Of a stretch of DNA of 64,000 nt, positions 1 to 11,894 are shown one piece after another. The notes beneath the pieces were generated by a model that had not been told where the DNA came from, did no database searches, and saw nothing but the letters and a program-made list of their open reading frames with translations. How positions within the stretch are numbered: position 1 is the first letter of the stretch; each line of letters starts with the position of its first letter. Source of the DNA: Torreya grandis (Eukaryota; Streptophyta; Pinopsida; Cupressales; Taxaceae); the NCBI GenBank assembly GCA_037957365.1, contig JARHVA010000640.1:677001-741000 (forward strand), read 5' to 3'. A program made the position numbers and the translations under genes.

Positions 1-1150
1 AACCCTTTAAATTGTAAACCCTAAAGCCTGTACTATTTACCTTAAACTCTAAGCCATAAGACCTAAACCCTAAACCCTTTAAATTTTAGACCCTAAACCC
101 TAAACTAATAAATTTATCCCCAATTAACATCCTTTATATAGTAATAATTAGGTTCATAAGGATGAACTTGGTCAAAATCACATCACTCATTACCACAATT
201 GACTTAATTAGCTCAATTTATGATGATGTGGGGGATAATTAAGCCCAAAATTACATTTTTTACTCACAAATCTAGGTTTAAGGAGCTCAAATTTACCCTA
301 ATAACCTTCAAAATTATACCTTATGTACTCTAAAACCTATACCGTAAGCCCTAATCCCTAAAGTTCCTAATCCCTAAAATCTAAACCAAAAATATAAACT
401 ATTTAAACCTTCAACCAATCATTTTAGCCCAAATTTACATCATTTAGATTAAGAATTAAGTTCACAGGCTCAGTTTGGCCTAAATCACATAATTTATTTC
501 CCCATTTGACTAATTGGCTTAATCTTCATGATGAAATGGGTATAATGACAACCTTAAAACACATTCTATAGTCATAAATGGGTCCAAGTGATTCAAAATT
601 TCCTCAATTATCTTTGTGATTGACCATGTGTACCCTAAACCATATATAATTTAAAACCTAAGCCTTAAACCACAAACCCTATACACTATACCCTAAATTA
701 TAAGTCATAAACTTTCCCTATTTAGTAATCAATTTAATCCTAATTAACATCCTCTATAGTAAGAATTAGGTTCACATGGCATGGAGTGATTAGACCTTAT
801 ATGCACCCTTAAACCTAAACCCTAAGCCCTAATCCCTAATCCCTAAACCCACTAATTCCTTAATCCTAATCCTTAATATATATTAATTATAATGTGATTG
901 CATTATTAAATTGCATGATCACATTATACTTAATATATATTAGGGATTAAAGATTAAGGTATTAGTGCATAGGGTTTAGGCATAGAGAAATTAGACCTTA
1001 TATACACCCTTAAACATAAACTCTATGCCCTAATCCCTAATCCTTAAACCTTAAAACATAAATTATAAGCCCTATGCCCTAATCTCTAATACCTAAACCA
1101 TATGCACTAATGCCTTAATGCCTAATCCCTAATTCATAATATATATTAAG
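1..1150. repeat. Degenerate telomere-like (CCCTAAA) repeat region
   Basis: This stretch is crowded with imperfect copies of the plant telomere repeat CCCTAAA and variants such as CCCTAAT and CCCTAAG. The densest runs are near 62-105, 340-385 and 812-855. The copies are not in a clean tandem register and are separated by AT-rich sequence, so this is an old interstitial or subtelomere-derived region, not a working telomere. No coding sequence is visible. Confidence 0.6.
843..981. repeat. Imperfect inverted repeat (hairpin), arms about 60 bp
   Basis: The left arm (about 843-905) runs CTAAACCC...CCTTAATATATATTAATTATAATGTGATTGCAT. The right arm (about 913-981) is its imperfect reverse complement, with a loop of about 8 nt. 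A third copy of the same sequence, in direct orientation, lies at about 1088-1170 and contains the perfect 16-bp palindrome TAATGTGATCACATTA at 1153-1168. The arrangement could be a folded-back or MITE-like unit, or a local duplication and inversion within the telomere-like region. Confidence 0.5.
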
Positions 1151-1205
1151 TATAATGTGATCACATTATTAAATAATTTGATTGTGCTATTATTAATATA
1201 GATAA

Positions 1206-1583
1206 TGTTAGGAAACCATAGTTAGTGATCATATTATGGTTAATGTGTTTGTAATATTATTATGAGTTGTTATACAACTCATTAATAATATAGTGTGATA
1301 TGTAATATAGTGAGTGAGTTGTAATCGTAACTCACGTAGCTATTCTAGGTGTGAGAAAGAATAGGTTTGAGGGAGAGATATTAGGAGATATATTTGAGAT
1401 ATTATTAGGATTGATTGATATCCTTTAATCCTTATTTGTTGGGGCTCAGTGAGATATATATTTGTATCTATCTCTATTATATGAATCCTTAATATACTAG
1501 TTGAATAGAGTGATTAATAATTATTTTGTTTTCTCTATTGTTTGGTTTTCTCTTTGCTGTATAAAATTTAATTTTTACTAATA
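1206..1583 (+). repeat. 5' LTR of the small element
   Basis: About 378 bp, starting TG and ending AATA next to the primer-binding site. It aligns almost end to end with 3568-3927, including the shared blocks ATTATTATGAGTTGTTAT and GATATATATTTGTATCTA. Confidence 0.75.
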
Positions 1584-1585
1584 TA

Positions 1586-1599
1586 TGGTATTAAACTAG
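1586..1599 (+). promoter_or_regulatory. Primer-binding site (initiator Met tRNA type)
   Basis: TGGTATTAAACTAG lies 2 nt after the LTR. It matches the usual plant copia site TGGTATCAGAGC with three to four changes, so it has decayed but is in the expected place. Confidence 0.6.
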
Positions 1600-3360
1600 A
1601 TATGGGTTAGATTAAAGTTGTGAACCCATGAGAAGATCCTCTATCATCCCTATGCCTAATCAAATTTTGATGACCCTAGATTTTATGAGTCTATTCGTGT
1701 AGTTGGGTGTGCACTATGTTATTTCATTATTGAAAAATTAATTCTATCAACTCCTCCACTTTAAATTAACAACATAGGGTTGTTTGTTCCTATGTATTAG
1801 GAGTAGAATCCATAGACAGATCTATATGATAAAAGAATCCATAAAGTCATTTTCACTATTCATATTTTGTCTTGGCATCAACATTCAAGTTGTAATAGTA
1901 TCCATGGTAGCTATGAACATATTGCATATTTTATCAGTTGAAGGTTACTGAACATCAAAGGAATATTAAAAAAATAGATCAATTATCACATATTTTAACA
2001 AGCTTCTTCCATATGTTCTTAGGTTTCTCTTGAGTTGTATGTGGTACTAGAGAGTTCAATTTTGTTTTGTCTAGCTCAGATCAAATTGTTCAACTTTATG
2101 CCATAGATCTATTCCTATGCTTGTGTAAATATTTAGCCTATATAACACATCACCATCCTAGTTGTTTGCATCAACCAAAAACACTTGCTAAATCAGATGA
2201 TTTGCATCTAGATAGTAAAGTTAGATCCATTTATTTACATTTTGATGCCACTGTGAAGGATATTTCCTGTGCCATCCATTTGTATTAGATTGACATTATT
2301 GGCACTATGAATTTCAAAGTGATCAAGATGTGAGTTTTTCATAGATTCTTCCCACCATACATGGTTCAAAATATGATAGTTCATGCACTAGTCGACCTCT
2401 ATGCAAGCCATGTGTTAAATGTGCATGCATGTAGATTAGAAAAAGCCTTTAGTTATAATTATTCATCTTATTGTTAAGTCATTGGTATATGAAAAAGGTT
2501 TAGATATAATTTGGTTCTTAATTGTTTTCTATTTTAAAAGTAATTATTATTATTTTTTTAAATATAGTTGTCATTAAGTCCAAAATTTCAAAAATAAAAG
2601 TTATTTTAGGCGATACTCCTATTTTTTTTTAGTTTTTAGAAATAATCAAGTTGGATTATTTATTTTATGATTTTGTCAAAGTCCATAGGTTTAGAAATTA
2701 GTTTTTTAAGTTTTGGTTCCATTATAAACTTTATAGACATATACGTGTTTTAGTATTTAGAGTCATTTCTCAAATTATCAAAAGTATGTCTATAAATATT
2801 CAAAAATGAGTCAAAAATTAAAAGTCATTTTTACATCAATAAAGCATTTTGAGTCATGTTGTCAAAAGTCAAAAAGAGTTTTTTGAGTTTTTATTGTTGT
2901 TAAAATCAAAAATATGAAAAGTGTCAAAGTCTAATTCAAGAGTTTTCAAATGTACAAGGATGGATTATCTCTTGTATGTGATGTCTTAAATCAAGTGTCA
3001 AACATCTCAATTTTATGGAGGGGACCCTATTCCATTTATAAAAACATGAGGCTTCATTGACATATTAGATAAGTAAGCAAATTCTAAAACTAGAGGACAA
3101 AGGAAATAGAGGCTAGAGGTTTCAAATCCTCTCATCAGTCACCAACGATGGGGCCCTGATGATTTGGTGACATATTTTATGTGGTGTGTTTTTTTTATTT
3201 CTCAAAAAAAGTTCTATTGTGTTTGAAAATAATTAACAAATGATACATACCTATTCAAATATTATATTAAGTGAACATTTCTATATTTACTATTGAGGTA
3301 AAAATAGTGATGAGGACTAAAAGAGTGTTGTAACATCATGTGCTATTGGTTATTAGTTAA

Positions 3361-3505
3361 CCACATGTAAAACCATCTTTTTATTTTTAGGTTATTTCTA
3401 AAATAAGTGTAAAACCATCCTTTGTTTTTAGGTTATTGGTAAACTAAGTGTAAAACCATGATGGTTTTTTGTAGGTTGGTGGTTATCTGAGTGAAAACCA
3501 TCATT
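3361..3505 (+). repeat. Short tandem repeat, period about 42-45 bp, near the 3' LTR
   Basis: Four diverged units each begin near GTGTAAAACCATC and continue with a T-rich run and TAGGTTATT. Starts are near 3366, 3410, 3450 and 3491. The array lies upstream of the polypurine tract (AAGGGGGGAA at about 3558-3567) and may be part of the element's 3' untranslated region. Confidence 0.55.
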
Positions 3506-3567
3506 CAAAGTTATTAGTAATTTTAGTACAGAATAATATTCTCCCCATGTTCGCACTAAGGGGGGAA

Positions 3568-3927
3568 TGCTAGGAAATCATAATTAGTGTGTTTTTAATA
3601 TTATTATGAGTTGTTATATAACTCATTAATAATATAGTGTGATAGGTAATATAGTGAGTGAGTTGTAATCACAACTCACATATCTATTCTAGGTGTGAGA
3701 AAGACTATGTTTGAGAGAGAAATATTAGGAGATAGATTTGAGAGTTTTTAGGATTAAGTGATAGCCTTGACTCTTTGTTTATAGGGGATAATTGAGATAT
3801 ATATTTGTATCTACCTATATTGTATGCATCTTGAATATATTGGTTTAATAGAGTGATTAATAATTATTTTGAAATTCTTTGTTGTTTGGTATTCTTTTTG
3901 CTATACAAACTCTAATTTTTACCAATA
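3568..3927 (+). repeat. 3' LTR of the small element
   Basis: About 360 bp, directly preceded by the purine tract AAGGGGGGAA and followed by the candidate target duplication GACAA. It has diverged clearly from the 5' copy by substitutions and small indels, which implies an old insertion. Confidence 0.75.
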
Positions 3928-4189
3928 GACAAAACTCACTTCTCAACATCTATGTTTAACCTAAAACAAGTATTAAGAATAACGTGATCATGTTTTTCAT
4001 AATGTGATTGCATTATATAATGTGATAATGTTATTGGATAATGTGATTTCATTATTATTCATATAAACTAAGTTCACTTTTCAACATATAATTTTTACCC
4101 AAATTGAGAATTTTGTCCCCTCAAACCTTCTCTATGGGACTTGTGTACTTTTTACCCCAACTTTGAAAATGTATCAATTGTATTTGGTG

Positions 4190-4865
4190 GGTGATGGATC
4201 ACATTTGAGGAATAAGAATACATTGAATTAAAAAACACTAGAGGAATTAGAAGATTTGAGAGAGAAACACAAGATATAAATGCAAAAATTTCATGAAAGA
4301 AAAGGTACAAACCCTAATCTTGATGAACCAAATGCCATAAATGAGCCAATTGGCAATAATGAATTAAAAAAAGATGAAATTGACCATAATTTTTTTAATA
4401 ATTAGTCAATTGACCATAATGAAATGAATAATAATGAAATTGATAATAATGAATTTGATAATGTTGGAATTTTACATTCAAAGTTCCAAGTTTTTGATTT
4501 TGTTGATAATGAGTCTATGTATGATTCTTCACCCCCCATTAATGAAGAAAATTTATTGGAAAAAAATAATTTTGAAATTAACAATCAATAAAATTTCATG
4601 GAAGCATAAATGAAGAAATAAATAATGAAGAAAATGTCATCCCACCTCTAAATAATTAAAGTAATAATGATTTTGAAACACCTTCTCAATAAATTCCACC
4701 ATTAACAACACCTCTAGTAATTGTGCATAGAAAATACAAGTACTTAACTGAAGTTGATGAAAATAGTTTAGAACCAATGCATAACAAAATGTCTGATCAT
4801 ATTTCAAGAAGACTGGATCAACAAATTTGGGATAGTTTCTTTCATAGTTTGGATTATGATAGTTA
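4190..4865 (+). pseudogene. Uncharacterised gene, 5' part, broken by the 30.5 kb insertion
   Basis: Reading the + strand gives a coherent but stop-broken protein. A helical charged segment (LEELEDLREKHK near 4237) is followed by a low-complexity stretch rich in Asn, Glu and Ile (about 4320-4600), then a region ending DQQIWDSFFHSLDYDSYV at about 4812-4865. The DNA of the low-complexity part is itself repetitive (units like AATTGATAATAATG). The sequence stops exactly where the gypsy LTR begins, and a + strand coding region with compatible character resumes at 35323 beyond the other LTR. I take the two as halves of one gene. I do not know the function. The family looks multicopy and transposase-like, but this is from memory and uncertain. 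Confidence 0.45.
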
Positions 4866-6009
4866 TGTAGAGTAGGAATCCAAGGTCAAATCATAAATTA
4901 TTCAAGTAAACTCAAAATAAGCATAAATAACATAACTCACAAATCCAACTCCATCGTGGGGTTTTTTAAGTGAAATCTAAGAGATATTGAAAGAAGGAAT
5001 ACAACATCAAGCCTTCCCAAGATCATCCCTCTAAATGTGGATAAAAAATGTGATTTCCCCTAATTTGGTACTCCAAGTATTTGTCAATGATGAGTGGCTT
5101 GATCCTCCATAATCTCTCAATGCACCAATGAACTAGGATCATGAAATTGATCAAATGTGTAGTAATAGTTAAAGCTATCCTATTACAATGTCAACATAAT
5201 AACATTGCACAAAATTAGCTTTGAAGGATGAGTAAGGACCCTTGTATTTATATATTTTTAGAAATGATCAGAATCAACCATGACCATCCATCTTGAGATC
5301 AAGATGTGTGGTCATGGATCAATTCAATTTTGGAGGCTCAATCCATAAATATCCCCATTAATATCTAGAATAAAAGGGCATTAATGAGGCATGGGAGGGA
5401 TTAAACCATATATTTGTTTTATTTATGTCTTATGGATACCACCCTATTGATGATGTCACTAGATGATGCAAATATTGGAAATGAATTTACAATTAATAGA
5501 TATTCAATGACTTCCATGTATTTTCCACTTAAATTATTAATTTAGTTTAATTTGCTTAAGTGAGTTTAATTAATTTTCTATAATTCTTTGGAAATTGGTT
5601 ACTTAATTACTCAAATTGGTCAAAATGACAAGTTACTTATTCATTATTTGATTGGAATATAATTAGAATAAGGTGTCAATTGTGTATAGATGAATACCCC
5701 ATTTAGAGTATTTTAGATGTGAAATAACACATGCATGTGATGTATGCTTCTGAATTAGAAGAATCCAGTAGTCTAGAGCATCATTTTGCATGGTCTCAAT
5801 TTGACTCAAAATGATTTGGTAAAAAATAATAATAACATAAAATTCATTGCCTCATTCAAGGATACATTAGCCTAAATCAACACTTGTATATGATGAGCTC
5901 GAACCATTTAGCACATTTTAGTGATTTTAGCCCAAATTGTGCATTGTCATAGAATTTCAAGTAAGATTGATAATTTCAACACAATGGTGATACAAATCGG
6001 ATGTCTACA
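4866..6009 (-). repeat. 3' LTR of the Tat-like element
   Basis: On the - strand it runs from TGTAGACA at 6009 to about 4866. It aligns with 34177-35322 throughout, for example in the blocks GGGGTTTTTTAAGTGAAATC, GGAGGCTCAATCCATAAATA and GAGCATCATTTTGCATGGTC. Its outer end (TGTAGAGTAGG on the + strand) has drifted from the TGTATACTAGG seen in the other copy. Confidence 0.8.
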
Positions 6010-6020
6010 TTTTCCCCGTA
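6010..6020 (-). promoter_or_regulatory. Polypurine tract of the Tat-like element
   Basis: On the - strand the sequence directly before the 3' LTR is TACGGGGAAAA, a typical plus-strand DNA priming tract that abuts the LTR start TGTAGACA. Confidence 0.65.
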
Positions 6021-9000
6021 TTTGAGAAGGCATGGTGAGACATTCGATCAAAGTAACATCTTTTAAAAGAATGAAAGAGTTGTAAAGAAGATGTTGGAAG
6101 GAAATGATTGATTAAATAACCCATAATGCCCCCTTAAGAGGGCACGCAAGGATGAAAGAGAGGGATCAAATCTCGAAAAAAAGAGAAATATTAAAATTAA
6201 CTGATGGATCAGGTATAATCCATATGAGATCATGCTTGCATGCATTGATTCTCAATGATAAAAATAATTTAGAATATAATGGCCCCAAGGCAAGGGGAAG
6301 TGGGAAGAATATAATCCCAAAACATAAGTGACACACTTTAACACACCCTTAAGAGGGTGAAAGTTACACACTTAGGGAATGATCGATCCTGAGACAACTT
6401 GTACACTTTAAAATTTCTAAAATGAGAGCAAAATCTATAAAGCTTGGAGTTATAAGAAAAATAAGAGTATTTCTCTAGAGAAAGGATATAATAATGTTCC
6501 CCAATAGACCATATTTTATTAGTTGATAATTTGATTTTTCCCTAATAGGACTAATTATGATCATTAATATTTAATTTTGCCCCAATAGGACTAATTGGAT
6601 CAAAAATTAGTTTAAATGTTATACCCTATTAGGGAAAATTAGCAAGCATAAATCAAGGGTATAATACATTACATATGAGTAGGTGTAAACATAAATGTGA
6701 TGGTCTAATGATCTTAAAAAGCCATAAAAAAACTAGGCATATGAGGATACACAAAATGATGAAAGATATGAATAGAAGAATGAGGGTCACTAAGCTAACC
6801 CAAGATATGTCATGTATCCAAGTACTACCTGCATACTTCAGATGGACATCAAGCCAATGTAGTTTTTCCAAAGTTGGAGAAAATGGAATGAGGAAAAAAA
6901 TAGAAGAAAGATAGACCACTATTCAACTAGACTCATAGTGTATTCTAAGAGATGTGCATCTTTCTTAGAGTCTCATGTTAGGTATGATGCATTGAGAGTT
7001 GATATTTGAAGCTATATTGACATTTGGAATTATAAACCAAATCACTTGGTGCTTACTATAGTAAAATTGAAATTATGTATCATAAGTATGAGTAACCTAT
7101 AATGACATTGTATTTTGATTGCGATGAGCTAGTTCAAATGTGAATATTTATAACTAAGGATAATGATAAAATATTTAACAAAATCAAAGTTACAATGATT
7201 TACATTTAAACAAAAACAAAGTGAAAAATAAACAATACACAAATGTAACTTAGTTTAAAATCAAGATATGAACCATCAAGGTTTAAGCAGAAATGAGAAT
7301 GTATAAAAGCAAAATCAAGAACAACTATACAAAATAAAAACATGTAAACAAGATATAAATAATCAAGATCTATGTGTACTTATAAGATGTCCTTGGAAAA
7401 TAAAATAAAATAATAAGACAAACATAACTCAAAGAAAACCATGCCTAATGAAAACTAGACTAAAATTGGCTATAGAATGTAATTGAACTCAAAAGAACAA
7501 AGCAATGCAATACAACACAAAACAATAACATAAAATACCAAACCACCAAGAATAAATAACAAAGGAATAAAGAAGATCAAAATATAAACAAAAGAGATGG
7601 AGAGACAAGAAAGAACACAAAAATAATAAAAATCAAATAACCACACACAAACAAGAGTTAGTCAAAATGTTAGTGTAAGCAAAGAAAAAGGTGAATGGTT
7701 CATGTAAGTGTAATAGAGGAATTACTCTCTATGATAGGGTGACCCCTAATCTAAGAAAATAATGAGACTAACAAAACAAGAACAAGAACAAAGAGACAAA
7801 TCCACACCCAAGTGATAGGGAAATAACATAAAAAAAAATGGGGGGAAAAATAAAAGGAAGACATGGCCGTACTAACTCTAGATGTACAAGACAAGTAGAC
7901 ACTGCCTACATAGTTGCATGGAATCGATATATAATAGAAAATTCAAGCCAAATGTAGTTCTCCTAGGAAGTGAGATAGAAGAAAAGTGACAATAAACAAA
8001 CATGATTGATGTTGTAGAGGAAAAGGGGGATCACAAAATGGTGAGAGAATTCAAATGGTTGGTCACAAAACATCAAGAACATGGGATCAAAATAAAAGTG
8101 TATGATAATGTTAATACTTAGTGTGTTTTATCGATCATTTTATAATGTTTTTGTGTTTTTAGGATAAGCAACATAAATGGAATATTAACAAAAGGCTCAT
8201 GAAACTACCTAACTAAGGAGATGCACTTTCACAGACAAGAATTTAAATAATAACTAAACTGGCTACAATGGGGATCATGGATATAAACAATGGCATAGGG
8301 AACTAACCAATCAAGGAGATGCATGTCCAAGAGTAAATTTTTTAATAACAGATAAAATTGGCTACAATGGTACAAACTTGTAAAATGGTGAGAGCATGAT
8401 CCTACTAAGCAATAATGCATACCAAAAAATAGTTAAATATTAATAGAACAACATGTAGTGTAAGAGATATATGAAAAACCATTCAATAGGAAAAAACCAT
8501 GTGTTGATGTATCCATGTTCACTTATATGTACGAAGAAGCTAAAAAGTATTGTTCAAGCTGGACTATTTTGTAGAATTGACACTAAATGTGTCGAGAATG
8601 CCTATGATTCATAATCAGGATCATAATTGATCAAGGGATAGAACTGTCTAGGTTATAATAGTCCAGAGTATGAAAATAATATGGTTCTTAGTAGAATAGT
8701 CCAAGATAAAATGAGACAAAATGAATAGGGTCCAAGATACAATGGTCCATGATGGGATAAAAAGAGTCTAGTTAGAATATAAATGATCTAAAGTGCCAAC
8801 AGTCCAAATTTTCAATGGTTTAGAGTCTTAAAAGAATGTGGTTCTCATAATAATGGTCTAGAATAGGTTAAGACACAATGAATGTGGTCCAAAATAGGAT
8901 GGTCTAGGATATAATAGTGGGATAAAATGACATCAACACAAGTTACCCCAGTAAGGGATATTGTATACAATGGTTCAAAAGCAATCAAGTATATAACTGC

Positions 9001-9029
9001 TTAAGATGTACAATGTTCATGGGCTATAG
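6021..9029 (-). other. Long 3' region of the Tat-like element, no recognised protein
   Basis: About 3 kb lies between the end of integrase and the polypurine tract. It is AT-rich and stop-filled in all frames. A pair of overlapping open stretches on opposite strands near 6653-6919 shows no coding character. Long extra sequence downstream of integrase is known in Tat-lineage elements, and some carry an extra ORF there. None can be recognised here. Confidence 0.5.
8620..8945. repeat. Degenerate short repeat based on GTCCAAGATA / GTCTAGAATA
   Basis: A motif close to (A)TGGTCCA(A/G)GATA recurs roughly every 20-40 bp in both GTCCA and GTCTA forms, for example near 8662, 8698, 8730, 8743, 8769, 8856, 8898 and 8911. 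The spacing is irregular. It looks like an old minisatellite in the 3' region of the Tat-like element. Confidence 0.45.
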
Positions 9030-10095
9030 GATTTATTTACCACTTAGAGTAGTTGATTGGTATGCCCTTAATCCATAATTTGTTGTGATAACATAGGGTC
9101 TTAGCCAATTGGGTTGGGACTTACCCTTATTTTTTCATCTAACATTTATGTTCTTTTGATTCTCTTTCAAGACCAAATCACCAACTTCAAACTCCTGAGA
9201 GATAATGCGTTTGTTGTAGCTTCTACACAATCTATTTTGATAGGATTGCAAGTTATCTAGGGTAGCTAAACACTTACCATTAAGAAGTTATAATTTTTAT
9301 AACCGAAAACTCCATAATTCTCATCATCTTCAATATTCTCCAAGGGTACTCACAAAGAAGGTAGTTCAATCTCAATCAGGATAATAACTTCTATGTTAAA
9401 AACAAGCAAGTATGGATTGGCTCCTATGGGGGTTCGATGACTAGTGTGATAAACCCAAAGGGTAGGGAATTTTTGAAAGTGCTAATTATGGCTAACATCA
9501 TTGATAATCTTCTTTAGTATTACAATAATGCTTTTGTTCAATGCCTCAGCTTGACCGATTCCTTACAGGTTATATGTGTGGATTTCTTGTGCTTGATTTT
9601 GAATTTTTCATAAAGAGATTTAAAATCTTATTTTACAAATGTTTCACCATTATCAGATATAATTTGGGCTAGTATACCATATCAACAAATGATATGGTAA
9701 TGTATAAATTTGGAAATTTACTTGCCAGTGACATAAGTGAGAGGAATGGCCTCGATCCACTTAGTAAAATACTTGGTAGTAGTGAGAATATGTTTATGGC
9801 CATCAGAATATGTTGGGATAATTTTCCCAATGAGATTGAGGCCCCATGTAGAAAATAGCCATGGTGTTTTAATTGGTTGTAGTGGAAAAGAAGGTACATG
9901 TATCAAATTACCATGTTATTGACAAGCAACACACTTCCTGACATAATTATAATCATCTATCTCTATTTTGAGCTAATAGTAACATATTCTGAGGAGTGTT
10001 TTAGCTAATACTACACTGTTGGTGTTGGCCCCACACATTCCTTCATGAACCTCCTTAAGTGCTAACTTGGATTCTCCCAAAGACAAACAATGAAG
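9030..10095 (-). pseudogene. Integrase domain of the Tat-like pol
   Basis: Integrase joins the DNA copy to the host chromosome. Read 10095 to 9030, the zinc-binding part begins EVHEGMCG and closes with RKCVACQ near 9930. It is followed by the linker HGNLIHVPSFPLQPIKTPW and the catalytic core with GHKHILTTTKYFTKWIEAIP (about 9770-9815). The second core Asp is in IISDNGETFV near 9640. The C-terminal part has SYNKRI...EFEVGDLVLKENQ near 9215-9160. These match the known HHCC, D,D(35)E and GDLVL order of Ty3/gypsy integrases. Several frame breaks and stops, some at expected Gln or Trp codons, make it inactive. It directly follows the second RNase H and is the last pol domain. Confidence 0.85.
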
Positions 10096-10489
10096 TAGCA
10101 TTCCATCATAGCCTTTACAATAAAATGTGTTTCCAAGGAGGGTATAATGGGATATATAATGAAGGAATTTTTTTTATGATTATTGGAAAGGTTAGGCAAA
10201 AAAACTTGGTTGTGAAAATAATTATAAATGTCTTGAAACCAAGGCAATTCAAGTGGGGGATTATGACCAACAATGGTGCCTACCCTTTATGAATATGGCA
10301 AGACATGAGTAGATTGCAAAATATTTTCAATGATAAATTGATACTCTTTAGCACTGCTATCAATCTATATCATGGACCTAATTATTTATGTTTCCATATC
10401 ATTGGTAGATCTATTATTAGTCTTTGGTACTTGTTTAAAGTGTATGGATTTGAAATGAGTATTAAGATTATCCACAATATGCTTGTAGG

Positions 10490-10766
10490 GTGTAAGCTTG
10501 TCATCTCTTATCATTGCATCAATTGATCTATGGTTTGATTGATAATCAATTAGGAATCCTTATAGACCATTAAGTATTATATATCCCACTATACTTCAAG
10601 GCAAATTCCTACAATAAGTGCCTCATATTCATCTATATTGTTGGTATAATAATAAATGATATGAAATTCCTTGGGAATCATATCCCTTTATAGTGTAATC
10701 AACAAAATGCTGGCTCCAAATCCACAAAATGTGAAGGAACCATCAAAATATAACTTCAATTGCTCA
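10490..10766 (-). pseudogene. Second RNase H (aRNH, RVT_3-like) of the Tat-like pol
   Basis: Just beyond the solo LTR, the - strand reads KLYFDGSFTFCGFGASILLIT, then TNNIDEYEALIVGICLEV, then KDS. This gives the Asp of the first strand, the Glu of the helix and the later Asp expected of RNase H. The form YFDGS...TNN..EYEAL is that of the additional, archaeal-type RNase H known from the Tat lineage. It would help remove RNA from RNA:DNA hybrids during reverse transcription. In-frame stops at three or more codons show decay. The part between it and the reverse transcriptase has been displaced by the solo LTR insertion. Confidence 0.8.
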
Positions 10767-10771
10767 ATTTT

Positions 10772-11894
10772 TGTTAAGCACAGGATATACTAAGAGGGGG
10801 GTGAATCAGTATATAATATATCTTATAGATCTTTCCCTTTCTAAATTCCACTTAATCAAACATTAAAGATATACAATAAAACTCAAATAATAAACACCAC
10901 ACAAGATAGAGAGAGACACCAGATATAACATGGAAACCCAATGTGGGAAAAACCACAGAGAACAATCTCAAGTATATGAATGAGCACCAACCCAAACAAT
11001 ATTTGAAAGCACAAACCTGAAGGAGCACCAAACCCTTTGTTGAGCACCAACCTAGAAACTATTCGTGAGCACCAACCCCTTTGCCGAGCACTAACCCAAC
11101 AACAATTTGTGAGCACCAACCCCTTTGCCGAGCACCAACCCAACAACAATTTGTGAGCACTAACCCATAGGAGTACCAACCCCTTTGTATATACCACACA
11201 CCTATCTCTCAATGTTGCTATCTCAACAAATGATAGTTTAATACAACATCTCTTTCCTCTCTCTCACCTTTGCTCTTCTAACTAGATATAACAAATACAA
11301 ATCATATTCATCTCTCACAATTGCTCTTCTAAGCTAGATATTACAATATCAAATCAACCTCTATCTCTCATTTTACAAATGGCTTCTCAAGCCTTTATTT
11401 ATATCTTTCCAAATGACCTTTGGCCTTCCCCATTTGTGACCCTTCAATCCTCATGGAAAATAGTGCCAAACTTGTATGACCCTTCATATTCTTGCCTTTG
11501 AAAAGTCATGTGGTGACCCTTCATGAACAAAAACGTCCTTCCCACTTTTGTCCTTATCTTGGTGACTTTTTGTATTCCTCAAAGTGTCCCTTCATGAGAA
11601 ATTGCACCCTTCCTCTTTTGTCTTCACTTGGTGACTCTTGGAATTCCCCAAGATGACTCTTCATGGGAAAATGCATCCCTTCCTTCTTTTGTCTTTACCC
11701 CATGGACCTTTGACTTCTCTATGGGCCCTTCTTTTGTCTCATATGCAACCAAAAATATATTCGTTAATATTAAATAAATATTAACTCACATTAGCCAAGA
11801 TATAACGATTACAAATAACATTAAATGCAATGGGGCCTTTATCACCAATAATGCTAGACCTTTGACATCAATGACAATATTTACAATAATTTCA
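10772..11894 (-). mobile_element. Solo LTR, copia-type, inserted in the Tat-like pol
   Basis: The pol reading is interrupted exactly here: thumb and linker sequence ends upstream of 11894, and LKLYFDGS begins at 10766. The insert has no coding sequence. On the + strand it starts TGTTAAGCACAGG and soon reads GGGGGGTGAATCAGT and ATTCCACTTAA, both also found at the same place in the copia LTRs at 38.5 and 45.1 kb. Its - strand start TGAAATTATTGTAAATATTG resembles the copia LTR start TGAGAATTATTCCTATTG. There is no internal region, so it is a solo LTR left by recombination. The boundaries are good to about 5 bp. Candidate flanks are ATTTT (10767-10771) and ATGTT (11894-11898). Confidence 0.65.
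10980..11200. repeat. Minisatellite of GAGCACCAACC within the solo LTR
   Basis: At least nine copies of (T/C)GAGCACCAACC or one-base variants occur in 220 bp, partly as a 44-bp duplication that includes CCCTTTGC and AACAACAATTTGT (copies near 11092 and 11136). A long open frame on the - strand over this stretch (10883-11212) arises from the repeat and is not a gene. Confidence 0.7.

Larger units (their letters stand above)
1206..3927 (+). mobile_element. Small LTR retrotransposon, probably copia-type and non-autonomous
   Basis: Two direct repeats bound about 2 kb of internal sequence. They begin TGTTAGGAAACCATAG (1206) and TGCTAGGAAATCATAA (3568), and both end in CTAATTTTTAC(T/C)AATA or a close variant. 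A match to the initiator-Met primer-binding site follows the first LTR and a polypurine tract precedes the second. Five bases on each side match at four positions: GATAA at 1201-1205 and GACAA at 3928-3932. The interior has no recognisable gag or pol. The only open stretch, 73 codons at 2067-2288, resembles nothing I know. The internal length and lack of pol suggest a non-autonomous or deeply decayed element. Confidence 0.75.

Noticed and set aside
2067..2288. 73-codon open frame inside the small LTR element
   Set aside because: It is the only open stretch there, but it shows no gag or pol motif and its length is near chance in AT-rich DNA.
6653..6919. Overlapping open frames on both strands, one His/Lys/Cys-rich like a zinc finger
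   Set aside because: The Cys and His spacing does not form a zinc-finger pattern, and the region is the non-coding 3' part of the Tat-like element.
10883..11212. 109-codon open frame on the - strand, Cys/Trp/Leu-rich
   Set aside because: It lies wholly in the GAGCACCAACC minisatellite of the solo LTR. Its regular repeats come from the DNA repeat, and no matching frame is open in the related LTRs.
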